Assembly: GCF_000368065.1 (NCBI RefSeq)
Contig: NZ_KB851200.1
Location: 734,419-798,418, forward strand
Reading direction: 5' to 3'
DNA: 64,000 nt
Origin: Acinetobacter seifertii
GTDB taxonomy: Bacteria; Pseudomonadota; Gammaproteobacteria; Pseudomonadales; Moraxellaceae
Shown here: piece after piece, positions 53,764-63,733 of the stretch
Layout: every line of letters begins with the position of its first letter
Position numbering within the stretch: position 1 is the stretch's first letter
The notes under the pieces: model-generated
The model's input: the letters and a program-made list of their open reading frames with translations, nothing else
The model's database searches: none
What the model was told of the DNA's origin: nothing
Program-made: the position numbers and the translations under genes

Positions 53764-54948
53764 TTAACGGGTAAAATAGTGATCTTGATGCTTACATCTT
53801 TCGCAAATCAAAGAAACATAATCTGCTGCATCATAATCAACACTTAAATCATTTGAACCACAATGCATACAACGCTTAACCGAGTAAAAGTTTAACCGAG
53901 GTTCAATTTTTCGCCATGCTTTCCATACAGGTTGTACAAAAATGTGTTCGTCATAACCTAAAAAGCGGTTAAACAAAATGTGGCTCATTTTACTGTAAGG
54001 AATATTGTAAGGGCGTGGCAACATTGAAGTTTCCCACTTTTCAACTAAAGCCCGTTCCCGATATTGCTCTAAAGTTTTCTTTAATAAATTGGTATTAATA
54101 AACTTTTCATTACGTGGCTGTAGAGCTTTTTGTTTATAAAGATATTCGAGTGCAGTTTGAATCAAATAATAAATTTGACCAATCGCCAATGAGTCCATTA
54201 AACGGTAGCAAAAAGTTTGAAAGTTAGAGCTACCCGCAATTTGAATACCCCATGTTCGGCAGTAGAACTGCGTAAACTGAATAATTTCTTGATAGAGCAC
54301 TTGAAAAAGGACGTCTTTCACTTCATCGGCACTACGAAATGGAATACCAAGACTTAAGTTTTCATAGAACCAATGACGTAGTTGTTGGGCTACACTAAAT
54401 AAGCTTGGGTCACTATAGCCATCTAGGCGAATGTTTAAATAAAAGCACTGTGGTTCGTCAGATTGATCCTGTGCATTTAAAATCCCATCTTTATGAAGCT
54501 GTTTAATGAGATGATTTTGGAACATCCAGTTGGGTGTAATAGGCTGATATTTTATTTGGTCCCAGTGAATATATTCATCATGCGCAACATCGTCACGTGC
54601 ATAATCATCGAGCAGGCTAAGCAGAAAAAGTTTATTTAAAAAACTAAGTTGCTCCAGACTACGCTGAGGTTGGTCTTTTGACTTAAACTGGCGTTGTTCT
54701 TGTAGGCGGGTTTGCTGTAAAAGTTTCTTTCTTTGTTTAGTGCATTGGTCACAGTGACACGTCATTTTTGTGTCTTTAAATACACGGTGCTGGCAATGAC
54801 TGCATTCATGAAACTGAATGTCTTGCTCAAATTGTTCGGCATCTACCCAATACATTGAAGCTTGGCAGAGTGGGCAATGGCTACTTTCATCTAGCTGTTT
54901 CTGTAGAATTTGTAAGGCCATTTCGCTCCGAACACTTAAATCAATCAT
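53764..54948 (-). CDS. Unrecognised protein with N- and C-terminal zinc clusters
   Basis: 394 residues from ATG 54948; ATG 54921 has the better GGAG site and would give 385. The N-terminus carries several Cys pairs (CPLC, CSHC, CHCDQC, within the first ~75 residues). The C-terminus has a zinc-ribbon pair (RCMHCGSNDL ... CERCKHQDH). In between is an all-helical region rich in Q, Y, F and L with no signal peptide or membrane helix. I recognise no family. A nucleic-acid-binding or scaffold role is possible from the zinc motifs, but only as inference. It probably shares a transcript with thiM. Confidence 0.6.
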   Translation of the reverse strand: MIDLSVRSEMALQILQKQLDESSHCPLCQASMYWVDAEQFEQDIQFHECSHCQHRVFKDTKMTCHCDQCTKQRKKLLQQTRLQEQRQFKSKDQPQRSLEQLSFLNKLFLLSLLDDYARDDVAHDEYIHWDQIKYQPITPNWMFQNHLIKQLHKDGILNAQDQSDEPQCFYLNIRLDGYSDPSLFSVAQQLRHWFYENLSLGIPFRSADEVKDVLFQVLYQEIIQFTQFYCRTWGIQIAGSSNFQTFCYRLMDSLAIGQIYYLIQTALEYLYKQKALQPRNEKFINTNLLKKTLEQYRERALVEKWETSMLPRPYNIPYSKMSHILFNRFLGYDEHIFVQPVWKAWRKIEPRLNFYSVKRCMHCGSNDLSVDYDAADYVSLICERCKHQDHYFTR

Positions 54949-55015
54949 GATTGACCTATTATACACAGCCGCATTGCCGATAGCTGAGATTGTATTTTTG
55001 TTTGGTGCAAAAATA

Positions 55016-55051
55016 GAAAACCTAAAATCTTTATTTTGACTTTAGGTTTTC
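55016..55051 (-). terminator. Terminator downstream of the small 85-aa gene (minus strand)
   Basis: A perfect 11-bp stem, GAAAACCTAAA/TTTAGGTTTTC, followed on the minus strand by TATTTTTG. It separates the small gene from the zinc-cluster gene. Confidence 0.78.
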
Positions 55052-55072
55052 ATAAGAGATTAAAAGTTAAGA

Positions 55073-55330
55073 TTAAACAGGGCACGGCAAGCTCTCATCA
55101 TGTTGTCCAAGTTTTTTAGCATTAATAAGCGCCTGTACTTTTTTACTTGGTAATTTCACTTTACCTAATGCGTCATAAGTATTAACGATAGTTGTTACCT
55201 CCTGAGCAGTCATTGAAATACCTTCAGCAGTTAAAAACACGGCAATCACATGATGGTCGAGTCCCGCTGCATCTAGATCATGAATAGCTTTAATATTTTC
55301 TAAACGATGTAAATAAGTTTTTAATTCCAT
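55073..55330 (-). CDS. Small helical hypothetical protein, 85 aa
   Basis: 85 residues, mostly helical (LKTYLHRLENIKAIHDLDAAGLDHHVIAVFLTAEGISMTAQEV), with no signal or membrane segment. The second half (AEGISMTAQEVTTIVNTY) looks like a helix-turn-helix-like pattern but is too short to be sure. ATG 55330 has a GAGG site. It is monocistronic. The family is not recognised. Confidence 0.6.
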   Translation of the reverse strand: MELKTYLHRLENIKAIHDLDAAGLDHHVIAVFLTAEGISMTAQEVTTIVNTYDALGKVKLPSKKVQALINAKKLGQHDESLPCPV

Positions 55331-55649
55331 AGTAGCTACCTCTTGTTCTGATCGAAATACTTATACTGGTATATTCAATAAGGCAAGAACCATGCCTAAA
55401 ATGTAAGCAGCTCCTATAAAATGTTAAAAGCGAAAGGAGTTTTATTTTTATTGTATAGATTGATTATATAAACAACGATTATCGTAATTTTGGTCTAATC
55501 TGTGCTAATAAAATCAGATTCTAATTTGAAATGTATAAATCAAGTCCCATTAATTTTATTAAGGTAAGCAAACATTGTATGTATGAATGTGTATGATCAA
55601 GTTCATAAAATTTGTACTACGGTTTCCGAAAAGTATATAAGGAATAAAG
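55331..55649. other. Intergenic region between divergent genes (small gene and pepN)
   Basis: About 320 bases with no ORF of note. AGGAGTTTTATTTTTATT at about 55436-55453 follows a weak CTCCT/AGGAG stem and might end a small RNA, but the stem is too short to claim. pepN's promoter must lie at the right side. Confidence 0.35.
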
Positions 55650-58256
55650 ATGAATATTGCGGCACAGCCTCCCGTTCAGGCAGATCAAACAGTTTATTTA
55701 AAAGATTATCAAAAACCTTCGTTCTTGGTTGAATCCATTAATCTTGATATTCAAGTCTATGATGATAAAACAATTGTTGATTCAACTTTAGTCATGAAGC
55801 GTCAAACTGCTGGAGACTTGGTGCTGTTGGGCCGTGACCTTGAGTTGCAATCTATTCAGCTCAATGGTCAAGAGCTTACTCATGCACAATATTTACTCGA
55901 TAGTGAGCAACTGGTGATCACTAACGCACCAGATGAAGTCATTTTACAGACTCAAGTGATTATTCATCCGGAAACCAATACTCAGCTTGAAGGCTTATAT
56001 AAAGCTGGTGATTTGTTTGTTACGCAAAACGAGCCTGAAGGCTTCCGCAAGATTACCTTCTATCCAGACCGTCCAGACGTACTTTCAGTCTTTACTACAC
56101 GCGTAGAAGCAGACAAAAAATATCCAGTATTACTTGCGAATGGTAACTTGCTTGAAACAGGTGAAGCGGGTGAAAACCGTCACTTTGCAATTTGGCAAGA
56201 CCCAACTAAAAAACCAAGCTATTTGTTTGCTTGTGTTATTGGTGACTTAGCTGTACTTAAAGATCGTTATACGACTTCGGAAGGGCGTGATGTTGCCTTA
56301 GAAATCTATGCTATTGAGAAAGACATTCCAAAATGCCATATCGCAATGGAAGCATTAAAACATTCAATGCGTTGGGATGAAGAACACTACGGCCGTGCGT
56401 ATGACCTCGACAACTATATGATTGTTGCGGTAAGCCAGTTCAATATGGGTGCAATGGAAAATAAAGGTTTAAATATCTTTAATACTTCATGTGTACTTGC
56501 TGATGAAGAATACACAACGGACGCAGCGATTATGCGTGTGCAGTCGGTGATTGCCCATGAGTATTTCCACAATTGGACAGGTAACCGTATTACTTGCCGT
56601 GACTGGTTCCAGCTCTGCTTAAAAGAAGGTTTAACGGTATTTCGTGATCAATCTTTCTCGGAAGACTTACAATCTGCTGCGGTTCAACGTATTGATGACG
56701 TTGCTGTACTTAAATCACACCAATTTCCTGAAGATGCAGGTCCATTATCGCATCCACCACGTCCAGACCACTTTGTAGAAATTAATAACTTCTATACTGC
56801 GACAGTCTATGAAAAAGGTGCGGAAATTAACCGCATGATGTCGACCTTACTTGGTAAAGAAAAATACCGTAAGGGAACAGACGAATACTTCCGCCGTCAT
56901 GACGGACAAGCCGTAACTGTAGAAGACTGGGTTGCTGCATTATCAGCAGGTTCGGGTGTCGATTTATCTGCATTTTTAACTTGGTATAACCAACCGGGTA
57001 CACCAAAGCTTGAAGCAAAAGGTGAGTACGATGCAGCAGCACAAACTTATCGTTTAAGCTTTAAACAAAGTCTGAAAGCTCATCCTAAATATCCAAATTT
57101 AAAAGCTGTTCCAATTCCTGTGGCTTTAGCGCTATTTAATGCTAAAACAGGCGAGCAATATACATTGCACAGTGATAGTTTATTCGTTAATGATGTTAAA
57201 GATGGTGTGTACTTGTTTGATCAAGACGAGGCAACCATTGAATTCACAGGTGTGACTGAACAACCAGTTGTTTCGTTACTTCGTAATTTCTCTGCGCCTG
57301 TAAATCTTGTATTTGACTATACCGATGCAGAATTAGCTTTCTTAATTCAGCATGAAACCAATGGTTTTAACCAGTGGCAAGCAACTCAAACCTTGCTTGA
57401 GCGTATTTTGTTAGAAGACCATTCTGCCGATGCTTACATTCAAGCTATTCAAAGCACTTTACCTGAACTAGTTGGCCGTGACCCACTTTTAGCATCTCGT
57501 TTATTTGATGTACCTAGTGAAGGTTATTTGGGTAGCCGTATTGATCAGGACTATGCACCAGCCGATGTTCATGTAAAACGTGAAGCCTTGCTGAATCGAT
57601 TAGCACAAGAGTTAGGTTCTTTCTGGAAAGATACATATCTTACGCTTGACCCAGACCTGCAAAAAGAATTTTCTTTAGCGATGGGTGTTCGTGCATTAAA
57701 AAATATCATGCTGATGATGATGGCTCGTCAGAGCGATCAAACTGCATTTGAATTGGCTTATGAGCAATATCAAAACACAGGTAACATGTCTGAACGTTTA
57801 GGTGCATTACGTGTACTAGTTTGGCAAAATGCGCCTCAAGCGAAGCAAGCACTTACTGATTTTTATAACCGCTTTAAAGATGAAGCATTATCTTTAGACC
57901 AATGGTTTATGATTCAGGCAGCCAATCCAAATGCGACAGCAGAAACAATCGAGTATTTAACTCAACATCCTGATTATGACCTAACGACGCCAAACCGTAT
58001 TCGTGCTGTAAGTGGTGGCTTGTCAAATAACCCTGAAAATACTTGGGGCTTTGGTGTAGCGCACTTTATTAATCTTGCGCAATATCTTGACGAGAAAAAT
58101 CCAATTTTAGGTTCACGTTTATTACAGGTATTGTCACGCTGGTATACGCTTGCAGAGCCTCAACGTACGCAAGTGCAACAAGCTTTGCAGGCATTACAGC
58201 CTAAAGTGAAATCTAAAAACGTTTCTGAGACTTTAAATAGTATGTTAAGCGTTTAA
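55650..58256 (+). CDS. pepN: Aminopeptidase N
   Basis: An M1 zinc metallopeptidase in the cytoplasm that removes N-terminal residues in the last steps of protein turnover. 868 residues. The exopeptidase motif is FNMGAMENKGLNIFNTS, and the zinc site HEYFHNWTGNRITCRDWFQLCLKEG (HExxH-18-E) is complete. The start ATG 55650 has an AAGGA site. The C-terminal superhelical domain is full length, ending at NVSETLNSML. It is monocistronic. Confidence 0.95.
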   Translation: MNIAAQPPVQADQTVYLKDYQKPSFLVESINLDIQVYDDKTIVDSTLVMKRQTAGDLVLLGRDLELQSIQLNGQELTHAQYLLDSEQLVITNAPDEVILQTQVIIHPETNTQLEGLYKAGDLFVTQNEPEGFRKITFYPDRPDVLSVFTTRVEADKKYPVLLANGNLLETGEAGENRHFAIWQDPTKKPSYLFACVIGDLAVLKDRYTTSEGRDVALEIYAIEKDIPKCHIAMEALKHSMRWDEEHYGRAYDLDNYMIVAVSQFNMGAMENKGLNIFNTSCVLADEEYTTDAAIMRVQSVIAHEYFHNWTGNRITCRDWFQLCLKEGLTVFRDQSFSEDLQSAAVQRIDDVAVLKSHQFPEDAGPLSHPPRPDHFVEINNFYTATVYEKGAEINRMMSTLLGKEKYRKGTDEYFRRHDGQAVTVEDWVAALSAGSGVDLSAFLTWYNQPGTPKLEAKGEYDAAAQTYRLSFKQSLKAHPKYPNLKAVPIPVALALFNAKTGEQYTLHSDSLFVNDVKDGVYLFDQDEATIEFTGVTEQPVVSLLRNFSAPVNLVFDYTDAELAFLIQHETNGFNQWQATQTLLERILLEDHSADAYIQAIQSTLPELVGRDPLLASRLFDVPSEGYLGSRIDQDYAPADVHVKREALLNRLAQELGSFWKDTYLTLDPDLQKEFSLAMGVRALKNIMLMMMARQSDQTAFELAYEQYQNTGNMSERLGALRVLVWQNAPQAKQALTDFYNRFKDEALSLDQWFMIQAANPNATAETIEYLTQHPDYDLTTPNRIRAVSGGLSNNPENTWGFGVAHFINLAQYLDEKNPILGSRLLQVLSRWYTLAEPQRTQVQQALQALQPKVKSKNVSETLNSMLSV

Positions 58257-58272
58257 TTATTTAACAATACTT

Positions 58273-58300
58273 AATAAAGGTCTCGTATGAGGCCTTTATT
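58273..58300 (+). terminator. Terminator of pepN
   Basis: A 12-bp stem AATAAAGGTCTC/GAGGCCTTTATT (one G-T pair) with a 4-nt loop and T-rich tail. Confidence 0.8.
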
Positions 58301-58761
58301 TTGACCATTATTTTGTATTTTTAAACTATAAAGTTTTTTAATTAATATTAAATGTATTATTTAAATATATTAAAAAATAAAATACTTTAATTTTAAGTGA
58401 ATTATTTGGTTAAAAAATTGATTTATGTGACCAAGTTCAATAAAAATATAAATTGAAATATTTAGTTAAATTTTATGAATAAAAATTGTTTTATTTGGTT
58501 TAAGTTTATATAAATCAATTGCTTGAATTAAATTAATATTAACTCTTATCACTGAAAATTAAGTTTTAGTAAAAATATTTTGTTAATTAGAAATTAAAAT
58601 AATAACAAACTCATGCATTTTAATTATTTTTATGTATGATATTTAAAAATAGGAATAAAAAATAAGCTTTAAAAGAGCAGTCAAATAAAAATGATTGTAA
58701 GGATAAGAGTTAATTTTTTTATATCTATTAATTCGACAATTTCATTCAAAAGGTTTTGACC
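58301..58761. other. Very AT-rich leader before the pilus operon
   Basis: About 460 bases with hardly any G or C. No ORF is convincing. A TATGAT-like hexamer at about 58634-58639 could be a -10 element. This composition is typical of silenced, horizontally acquired or H-NS-regulated operons, and an H-NS link is inference only. Confidence 0.45.
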
Positions 58762-59292
58762 ATGAAAAAGACTTTTTTTTATTTATCAGCACTTGCTATA
58801 GCATTAATTTCTGTTAATGCAGCAAATGCCGCTACAGCAACGGGGACATTAACTGTTAAGGCGACAGTAACAAATAGTTGTGTCCTTAATACCTCTGCAA
58901 CAGGTACCACAACAAATGCGGTTTTGGACTTTGGTACTTTAAGTTCTCTGACTAGTAATGTTGATGCAGATACCACAACGACAGGCGGTACAGCAATTAA
59001 AGTCCTTTGTAACAACACTGTGCCATGGACTTTGTCATTTGATGGTGGTCAAAATGTTTTATCTACTCAACGACGAATGATCGGTGGGGCAACAAGTAAC
59101 GAATATATCCCTTATAACTTGTATTCAGATACAGGCCGCGGTACCGCGATTGGAATTGCTACAACAGCTTATAGTGGAACTGGTAGTGGTGCAGTACAAA
59201 CAGTGAACGTGTATGGTCGTCTTCCTGCTGGTTCAGCTTTGCCAAGCGCTGGTAGCTATGTTGATACAGTAACTGTGACTGTGACTTATTAA
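58762..59292 (+). CDS. Major pilus subunit, CsuA/B-like (spore coat U domain)
   Basis: 176 residues starting at ATG 58762 with AAGG upstream (TTG 58756 is less likely). The signal peptide is MKKTFFYLSALAIALISVNAANA, about 23 residues. The mature protein has the SCPU fold pattern: TVKATVTNSCVLNT near its start, LDFGTLSSL, a second Cys in IKVLCNNTVPW, and the end VDTVTVTVTY. Rich in T, S and G, it should be the main rod subunit of an archaic chaperone-usher pilus. It heads the operon. Confidence 0.87.
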   Translation: MKKTFFYLSALAIALISVNAANAATATGTLTVKATVTNSCVLNTSATGTTTNAVLDFGTLSSLTSNVDADTTTTGGTAIKVLCNNTVPWTLSFDGGQNVLSTQRRMIGGATSNEYIPYNLYSDTGRGTAIGIATTAYSGTGSGAVQTVNVYGRLPAGSALPSAGSYVDTVTVTVTY

Positions 59293-59384
59293 TTTTTTTA
59301 AATCAGTTCTGTTCATTGTTGTCGCTAGCTCTTTTGTAAGAGCTAGCCCTACCTTAATTTGAGAAAAGTTATTCTGGGCAAGTT

Positions 59385-60086
59385 ATGAAAAAAAATATCT
59401 TTGTTGCTACTTTATTGTTATTTTTGCCTAGTATGTTAAATGCTGCCTCAATACGTCTTTCTCCTGTGAATGTTGAAATATTGAGTGATCAATCTGCGTC
59501 CTCAATTAGTTTATATAATCAGTCGAACGAAAGTGCTGACTTACAAATACGTATATTTGAATGGACTCAGAATGCTGGACAAGATCAATTAATTCCAACA
59601 GATGATATTGCAATTAGTCCGCCTTTCTTAAAATTAAAACCGAATGATTCTTATAATTTGCGTGTAGTCCGCATTAAGCCAGAACCAATTTCTGGTGAAA
59701 AAACTTATCGTATTATTCTTGATGAATTACCAAAACCCATCGATAGTCGTAAAGCATCTCAAGGTGTAAATGTATTACTTCGCTCATCATTACCTGTATT
59801 TGTAGTGAATAAAGATGCGATTACCCAACTGAACTGGAAAATTGATGCGAAGCAAAATGATACTTTCTTGAATATTAGTAATATTGGTAACAGACATGCA
59901 CTTTTAAATGACTTAATTCTTATAGATAACACAGAGAATAAAAGTTATCCGATTAAAGTAAATACCGTAAATGGTTATATCCTTTCAGGAAAATCAAAAA
60001 ATTATTCAATTAATAATTTTACATATCAGCCAAATCACAAATACAGTATTTCTCTAACAGTTAATGGTAAAAAAACCACACTTTAA
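59385..60086 (+). CDS. Pilus periplasmic chaperone, CsuC-like
   Basis: 233 residues. The signal peptide ends at SMLNA-ASIRLSP. The immunoglobulin-like FimC-type fold is visible in VNVEILSDQSASSISLYNQSNESADLQIRIFEWTQ, FLKLKPNDSYNLRVVRI, TYRIILDELPKP and VLLRSSLPVFV, with the motifs of archaic chaperones. It donates a strand to subunits and delivers them to the usher. The usher gene follows after 9 bases. Confidence 0.88.
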   Translation: MKKNIFVATLLLFLPSMLNAASIRLSPVNVEILSDQSASSISLYNQSNESADLQIRIFEWTQNAGQDQLIPTDDIAISPPFLKLKPNDSYNLRVVRIKPEPISGEKTYRIILDELPKPIDSRKASQGVNVLLRSSLPVFVVNKDAITQLNWKIDAKQNDTFLNISNIGNRHALLNDLILIDNTENKSYPIKVNTVNGYILSGKSKNYSINNFTYQPNHKYSISLTVNGKKTTL

Positions 60087-60095
60087 GAGGCTTAT

Positions 60096-62555
60096 ATGAA
60101 ATATATTATAGGTGTCTTATGTGTCGCATATTTTCCAGCACATTTATTTGCTGAACAACTTTTAGATCATACGAACACTACGGTTCCCAGTGTTCCTAAG
60201 TCTATAAGTAACAATAATAAATATATGCACGAAAAGACGGATGGACAAGAACAAGAAAATAATTTTACTCAGCTATTTCTAAATATTTCTATTAATTCAA
60301 ATGCCTCTGAAGACTTGTTTTCTGTAAAACAATCTAAGGATGAAAAACTATATATTCGCTCTGGTGACTTAAAAACGCTAAGAATAAAAATGGATGAGCA
60401 TATCCCTGACAGCCAATGGGTATGTATTAATGAATTGAAAGGAATCCAGTTTAAGTATCTGGAAAATGAGCAGTCTCTAAACTTACAGGTTCCTGCGAGT
60501 ATGTTGAGTGATTATTCTGTTGACTTAACTGGTCAACCGACTACAAACACCAACTTACTAAAAATGAAACCTTTAAATGCTGCAATTCTGAATTACAGCA
60601 TGTATCACACCATTACCAATGATGAGAATATTTTCTCAGGTTCGGCAGAAGGGATTTTTAACAGCGCGCTTGGTAATTTTTCATCAGGTGTTTTATACAA
60701 CGGTAATAATGAAAATAGTTATAGCCATGAGAAGTGGGTGCGCTTAGAGAGCAAGTGGCAATATGTAGATCCTGAAAAAGTTAGGATATATACCCTAGGT
60801 GACTTTATTTCCAACAGTTCTGACTGGGGCAGTAGTGTACGTCTTGCCGGTTTGCAGTGGTCGAGTGCCTATACTCAGCGTGGTGATATTGTTACTTCGG
60901 CGCTGCCACAGTTTTCCGGTTCAGCGGCGCTACCTTCTACACTGGACTTATACGTTAACCAGCAAAAGATTTATTCAGGCCTTGTTCCTTCAGGCCCATT
61001 TGATGTTAAGCAGCTCCCATTTATTTCAGGAAATGAAGTCACACTGGTAACAACTGATGCAACAGGTCAGCAAACCATTACTAAAAAACCTTACTACTTT
61101 TCATCGAAGATTTTGGCAAAAGGTATCAATGAGTTTTCAGTCGATGTTGGGGTTCCGCGTTATAACTACGGACTGTACTCAAACGATTATGATGATGCCA
61201 CCTTTGCCTCTGGTGCAATTCGTTATGGTTATAGCAACTCACTGACCTTAAGTGGTGGTGCAGAAGCTTCAACAGATGGTCTTTCCAACGTTGGAACAGG
61301 CTTTGCCAAGAATCTGTTTGGTGTGGGCGTTATTAATGCCGATATTGCAGCAAGCCAGTATAAAGATGAAAATGGCTATTCGGCTCTGCTTGGTTTAGAA
61401 GGGCGAATTAGCAAAAATATTTCGTTTAACACCAGCTACCGCAAAGTATTTGATAACTATTTTGACTTAGCCCGTGTGTCTCAAATTCGATATTTAAAAG
61501 ATAACCAGATTACTTCTGAGCCACAAAATTATTTGAACTACAGCGCGCTGGCAGACGAGATTATTAGGGCAGGGATTAATTATAACTTCTATCCGGGCTA
61601 TAGCATTTATGTCGGTTATAACCAGATCAAATACAGTGATAACTCGTATAAGTTACTGTCTGCTAACTTAAGCGGAAGTTTAAACAAGAACTGGGGCTTT
61701 TATAGTTCTGCATATAAGGATTATGAAAACCATAAGGACTATGGCATTTACTTTGCACTTCGCTATACACCATCTACCAGAGTTAATGCAATTTCTAGCG
61801 TATCTAGTGATAGTGGCAGGCTGAGTTATCGCCAAGAAGTATTTGTTTTATCGGAACCGCAAGTTGGTTCATTTGGATGGGGTGGTTATGTTGAGCGCAA
61901 TCAGGATACGCATGACAATAATGCATCGGTCTATGGATCTTACCGAGCACGAGCTGCGTACCTGACAGGTCGCTATAACCGAATTGGAGATAATGACCAA
62001 GTTGCACTTTCAGCGACAGGATCTTTAGTTGCAGCAGCAGGCCGTATATTTGCGGCCAATGAAATTGGAGATGGTTATGCTGTTGTCACCAATGCTGGAC
62101 CGCAAAGCCAAATTTTAAATGGTGGGATAAATCTAGGAACAACGGACAAGTCTGGAAGGTTTCTTATACCAAGCCTTATGCCGTATAGAGAGAACCATAT
62201 TTATTTAGATCCATCATATCTGCCTTTAAATTGGAATGTTAAATCTACAGATCAAAAAACAGTAGTAGGCTATCGCCAAGGGACTTTAGTCGACTTTGGT
62301 GCTCATCAGGTTATTTCAGGTTTGGTGAGAGTAGTTGATAAAAACAACTCACCATTATTACCGGGTTATAGCGTTCGAATTAATGAGCAACAAGATGCCG
62401 TAGTGGGCTATGACGGTGAAGTATTTATTCCAAACCTATTACAACAAAACAAACTTGAGGTAGATCTTCTTGATCATGGTTCATGCCAAGTTGAATTTAC
62501 ATATAACAGTAATCAGTACTCAACTAAAAAATTGGGACCTTATATATGTCATTAA
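60096..62555 (+). CDS. Outer-membrane usher, CsuD-like
   Basis: 819 residues. The signal peptide ends at about HLFA-EQ. An N-terminal domain (up to ~130) is followed by a 24-strand pore with plug: LGDFISNSSDWGSSVRLAGLQWSSAYTQR, STLDLYVNQQKIYSGLVPSGPFDVKQLPFISGNEVTLVTTDATGQQTI, then ASQYKDENGYSALLGLEGR and the C-terminal domains ending KLGPYICH. It secretes and assembles pilus subunits. The middle (about 60.8-61.6 kb) is visibly richer in GC than both ends. The tip gene starts within its last 10 bases. Confidence 0.9.
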   Translation: MKYIIGVLCVAYFPAHLFAEQLLDHTNTTVPSVPKSISNNNKYMHEKTDGQEQENNFTQLFLNISINSNASEDLFSVKQSKDEKLYIRSGDLKTLRIKMDEHIPDSQWVCINELKGIQFKYLENEQSLNLQVPASMLSDYSVDLTGQPTTNTNLLKMKPLNAAILNYSMYHTITNDENIFSGSAEGIFNSALGNFSSGVLYNGNNENSYSHEKWVRLESKWQYVDPEKVRIYTLGDFISNSSDWGSSVRLAGLQWSSAYTQRGDIVTSALPQFSGSAALPSTLDLYVNQQKIYSGLVPSGPFDVKQLPFISGNEVTLVTTDATGQQTITKKPYYFSSKILAKGINEFSVDVGVPRYNYGLYSNDYDDATFASGAIRYGYSNSLTLSGGAEASTDGLSNVGTGFAKNLFGVGVINADIAASQYKDENGYSALLGLEGRISKNISFNTSYRKVFDNYFDLARVSQIRYLKDNQITSEPQNYLNYSALADEIIRAGINYNFYPGYSIYVGYNQIKYSDNSYKLLSANLSGSLNKNWGFYSSAYKDYENHKDYGIYFALRYTPSTRVNAISSVSSDSGRLSYRQEVFVLSEPQVGSFGWGGYVERNQDTHDNNASVYGSYRARAAYLTGRYNRIGDNDQVALSATGSLVAAAGRIFAANEIGDGYAVVTNAGPQSQILNGGINLGTTDKSGRFLIPSLMPYRENHIYLDPSYLPLNWNVKSTDQKTVVGYRQGTLVDFGAHQVISGLVRVVDKNNSPLLPGYSVRINEQQDAVVGYDGEVFIPNLLQQNKLEVDLLDHGSCQVEFTYNSNQYSTKKLGPYICH

Positions 62556-63568
62556 ATATTATGAATAAGGCTCAAATAGAGAGCTATAAAAAAATTTCCT
62601 TATCTTTAAAGTACTTTATAGGTATTTGCTTATTTTATCTCGTTTATGCTTTTTTTAGTCCAACACATGCTGCCTGTACGGTAGCTGGAACCACAAATAA
62701 TACGTTTATTTACACGGCAGCAAATATTAATAGTGATGCAACTGTAAACTTTTCAGGAACAATTAGTTGTACGAATGGAGGACTACTACCTCAAATTTCT
62801 CCATTTATGTGTATGAAGACAGTATTTACAGGAGCAACCACTACAAATAATAGCGTATCGTTACCATATACAGTCACTGCAACGGTAGGCGGAGCAGGTT
62901 CTTCTACAACCAATCAAACTTCGAATGTTTGGTATGGTCCAGTGGTAACAATCGCTTCAAATAATATTCTTAGTTACTCGGTAAATGTGAAGGTACCTGC
63001 GCGAACGGGGTCACTCATTGCATATCCTCAAGGAACCTATACAGCTACGGTTCAACTATTTTGGGATATGGATCTTCTAGCGGCGTTATGTTTAGGAGAT
63101 GTCATCAGTTGGAGTTCTGGAAATGTAACTTTAACAGCGAACTTTGTGGTACCGACGCTTTGCCAATTAAACTCAACCTCAAATGTCGATTTCGGCAATA
63201 TTAATGATATTGGTATTACTAAGCGTGACTACACGACTCAAGGTGCTGTAAATACGACATGTAACTCTGGAACGCCATATTCGATTTATTTAGGGGATGG
63301 CAATAACCGTATAAGCGGAGGGTTCAGGCGTATGGCCAATAGTAATAATGAGTTTATTCCCTATCAGTTATACAAAGATGCTGCTTATAGTTCGGTGTGG
63401 GATGCTACAGGTGGAGTGAATAGCGTTGGGGGAACGGGAGGAGTATCTGGCACTGGAACAGGTAATGCTCAAACCACTACAGTTTATGGAAAAATTCCGC
63501 AAGGTACTACGATTGCAAGTAGACCCGGTAGCTACTCTGATAGTGTTGTTGTTACAGTGACTTATTAA
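62546..63568 (+). CDS. Tip adhesin, CsuE-like (two spore coat U domains)
   Basis: 340 residues. A long N-region is followed by a signal segment ending SPTHA-ACTV. It holds two SCPU domains. The first (about 44-210) has ISCTNGG and Cys pairs. The second (about 210-340) begins NFVVPTLCQLNSTSNVDFGNI and ends SYSDSVVVTVTY like the major subunit. Two-domain subunits of archaic pili act as tip adhesins on abiotic surfaces. The start overlaps the usher stop by 10 bases, so the two are translationally coupled. A terminator closes the operon. Confidence 0.85.
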   Translation: MSLNIMNKAQIESYKKISLSLKYFIGICLFYLVYAFFSPTHAACTVAGTTNNTFIYTAANINSDATVNFSGTISCTNGGLLPQISPFMCMKTVFTGATTTNNSVSLPYTVTATVGGAGSSTTNQTSNVWYGPVVTIASNNILSYSVNVKVPARTGSLIAYPQGTYTATVQLFWDMDLLAALCLGDVISWSSGNVTLTANFVVPTLCQLNSTSNVDFGNINDIGITKRDYTTQGAVNTTCNSGTPYSIYLGDGNNRISGGFRRMANSNNEFIPYQLYKDAAYSSVWDATGGVNSVGGTGGVSGTGTGNAQTTTVYGKIPQGTTIASRPGSYSDSVVVTVTY

Positions 63569-63578
63569 TTATTTCAGG

Positions 63579-63608
63579 CACTATTTCTTTAAAAGAGATA
63601 GTGTTTTA
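63579..63608 (+). terminator. Terminator of the pilus operon
   Basis: CACTATTTC/GAGATAGTG (one G-T pair) with a 7-nt loop and T-rich tail, so the next gene has its own promoter. Confidence 0.72.
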
Positions 63609-63733
63609 TTAATTATAAGATTTAGTTTTTTTTAATTATTAAGAAGTGATAAGTATGCCATTTATCGGATTTAGTTAAATTATTTATGTATTTATATATA
63701 CTAAACGTTCAAATATAAAAAAGGGATAATGAC

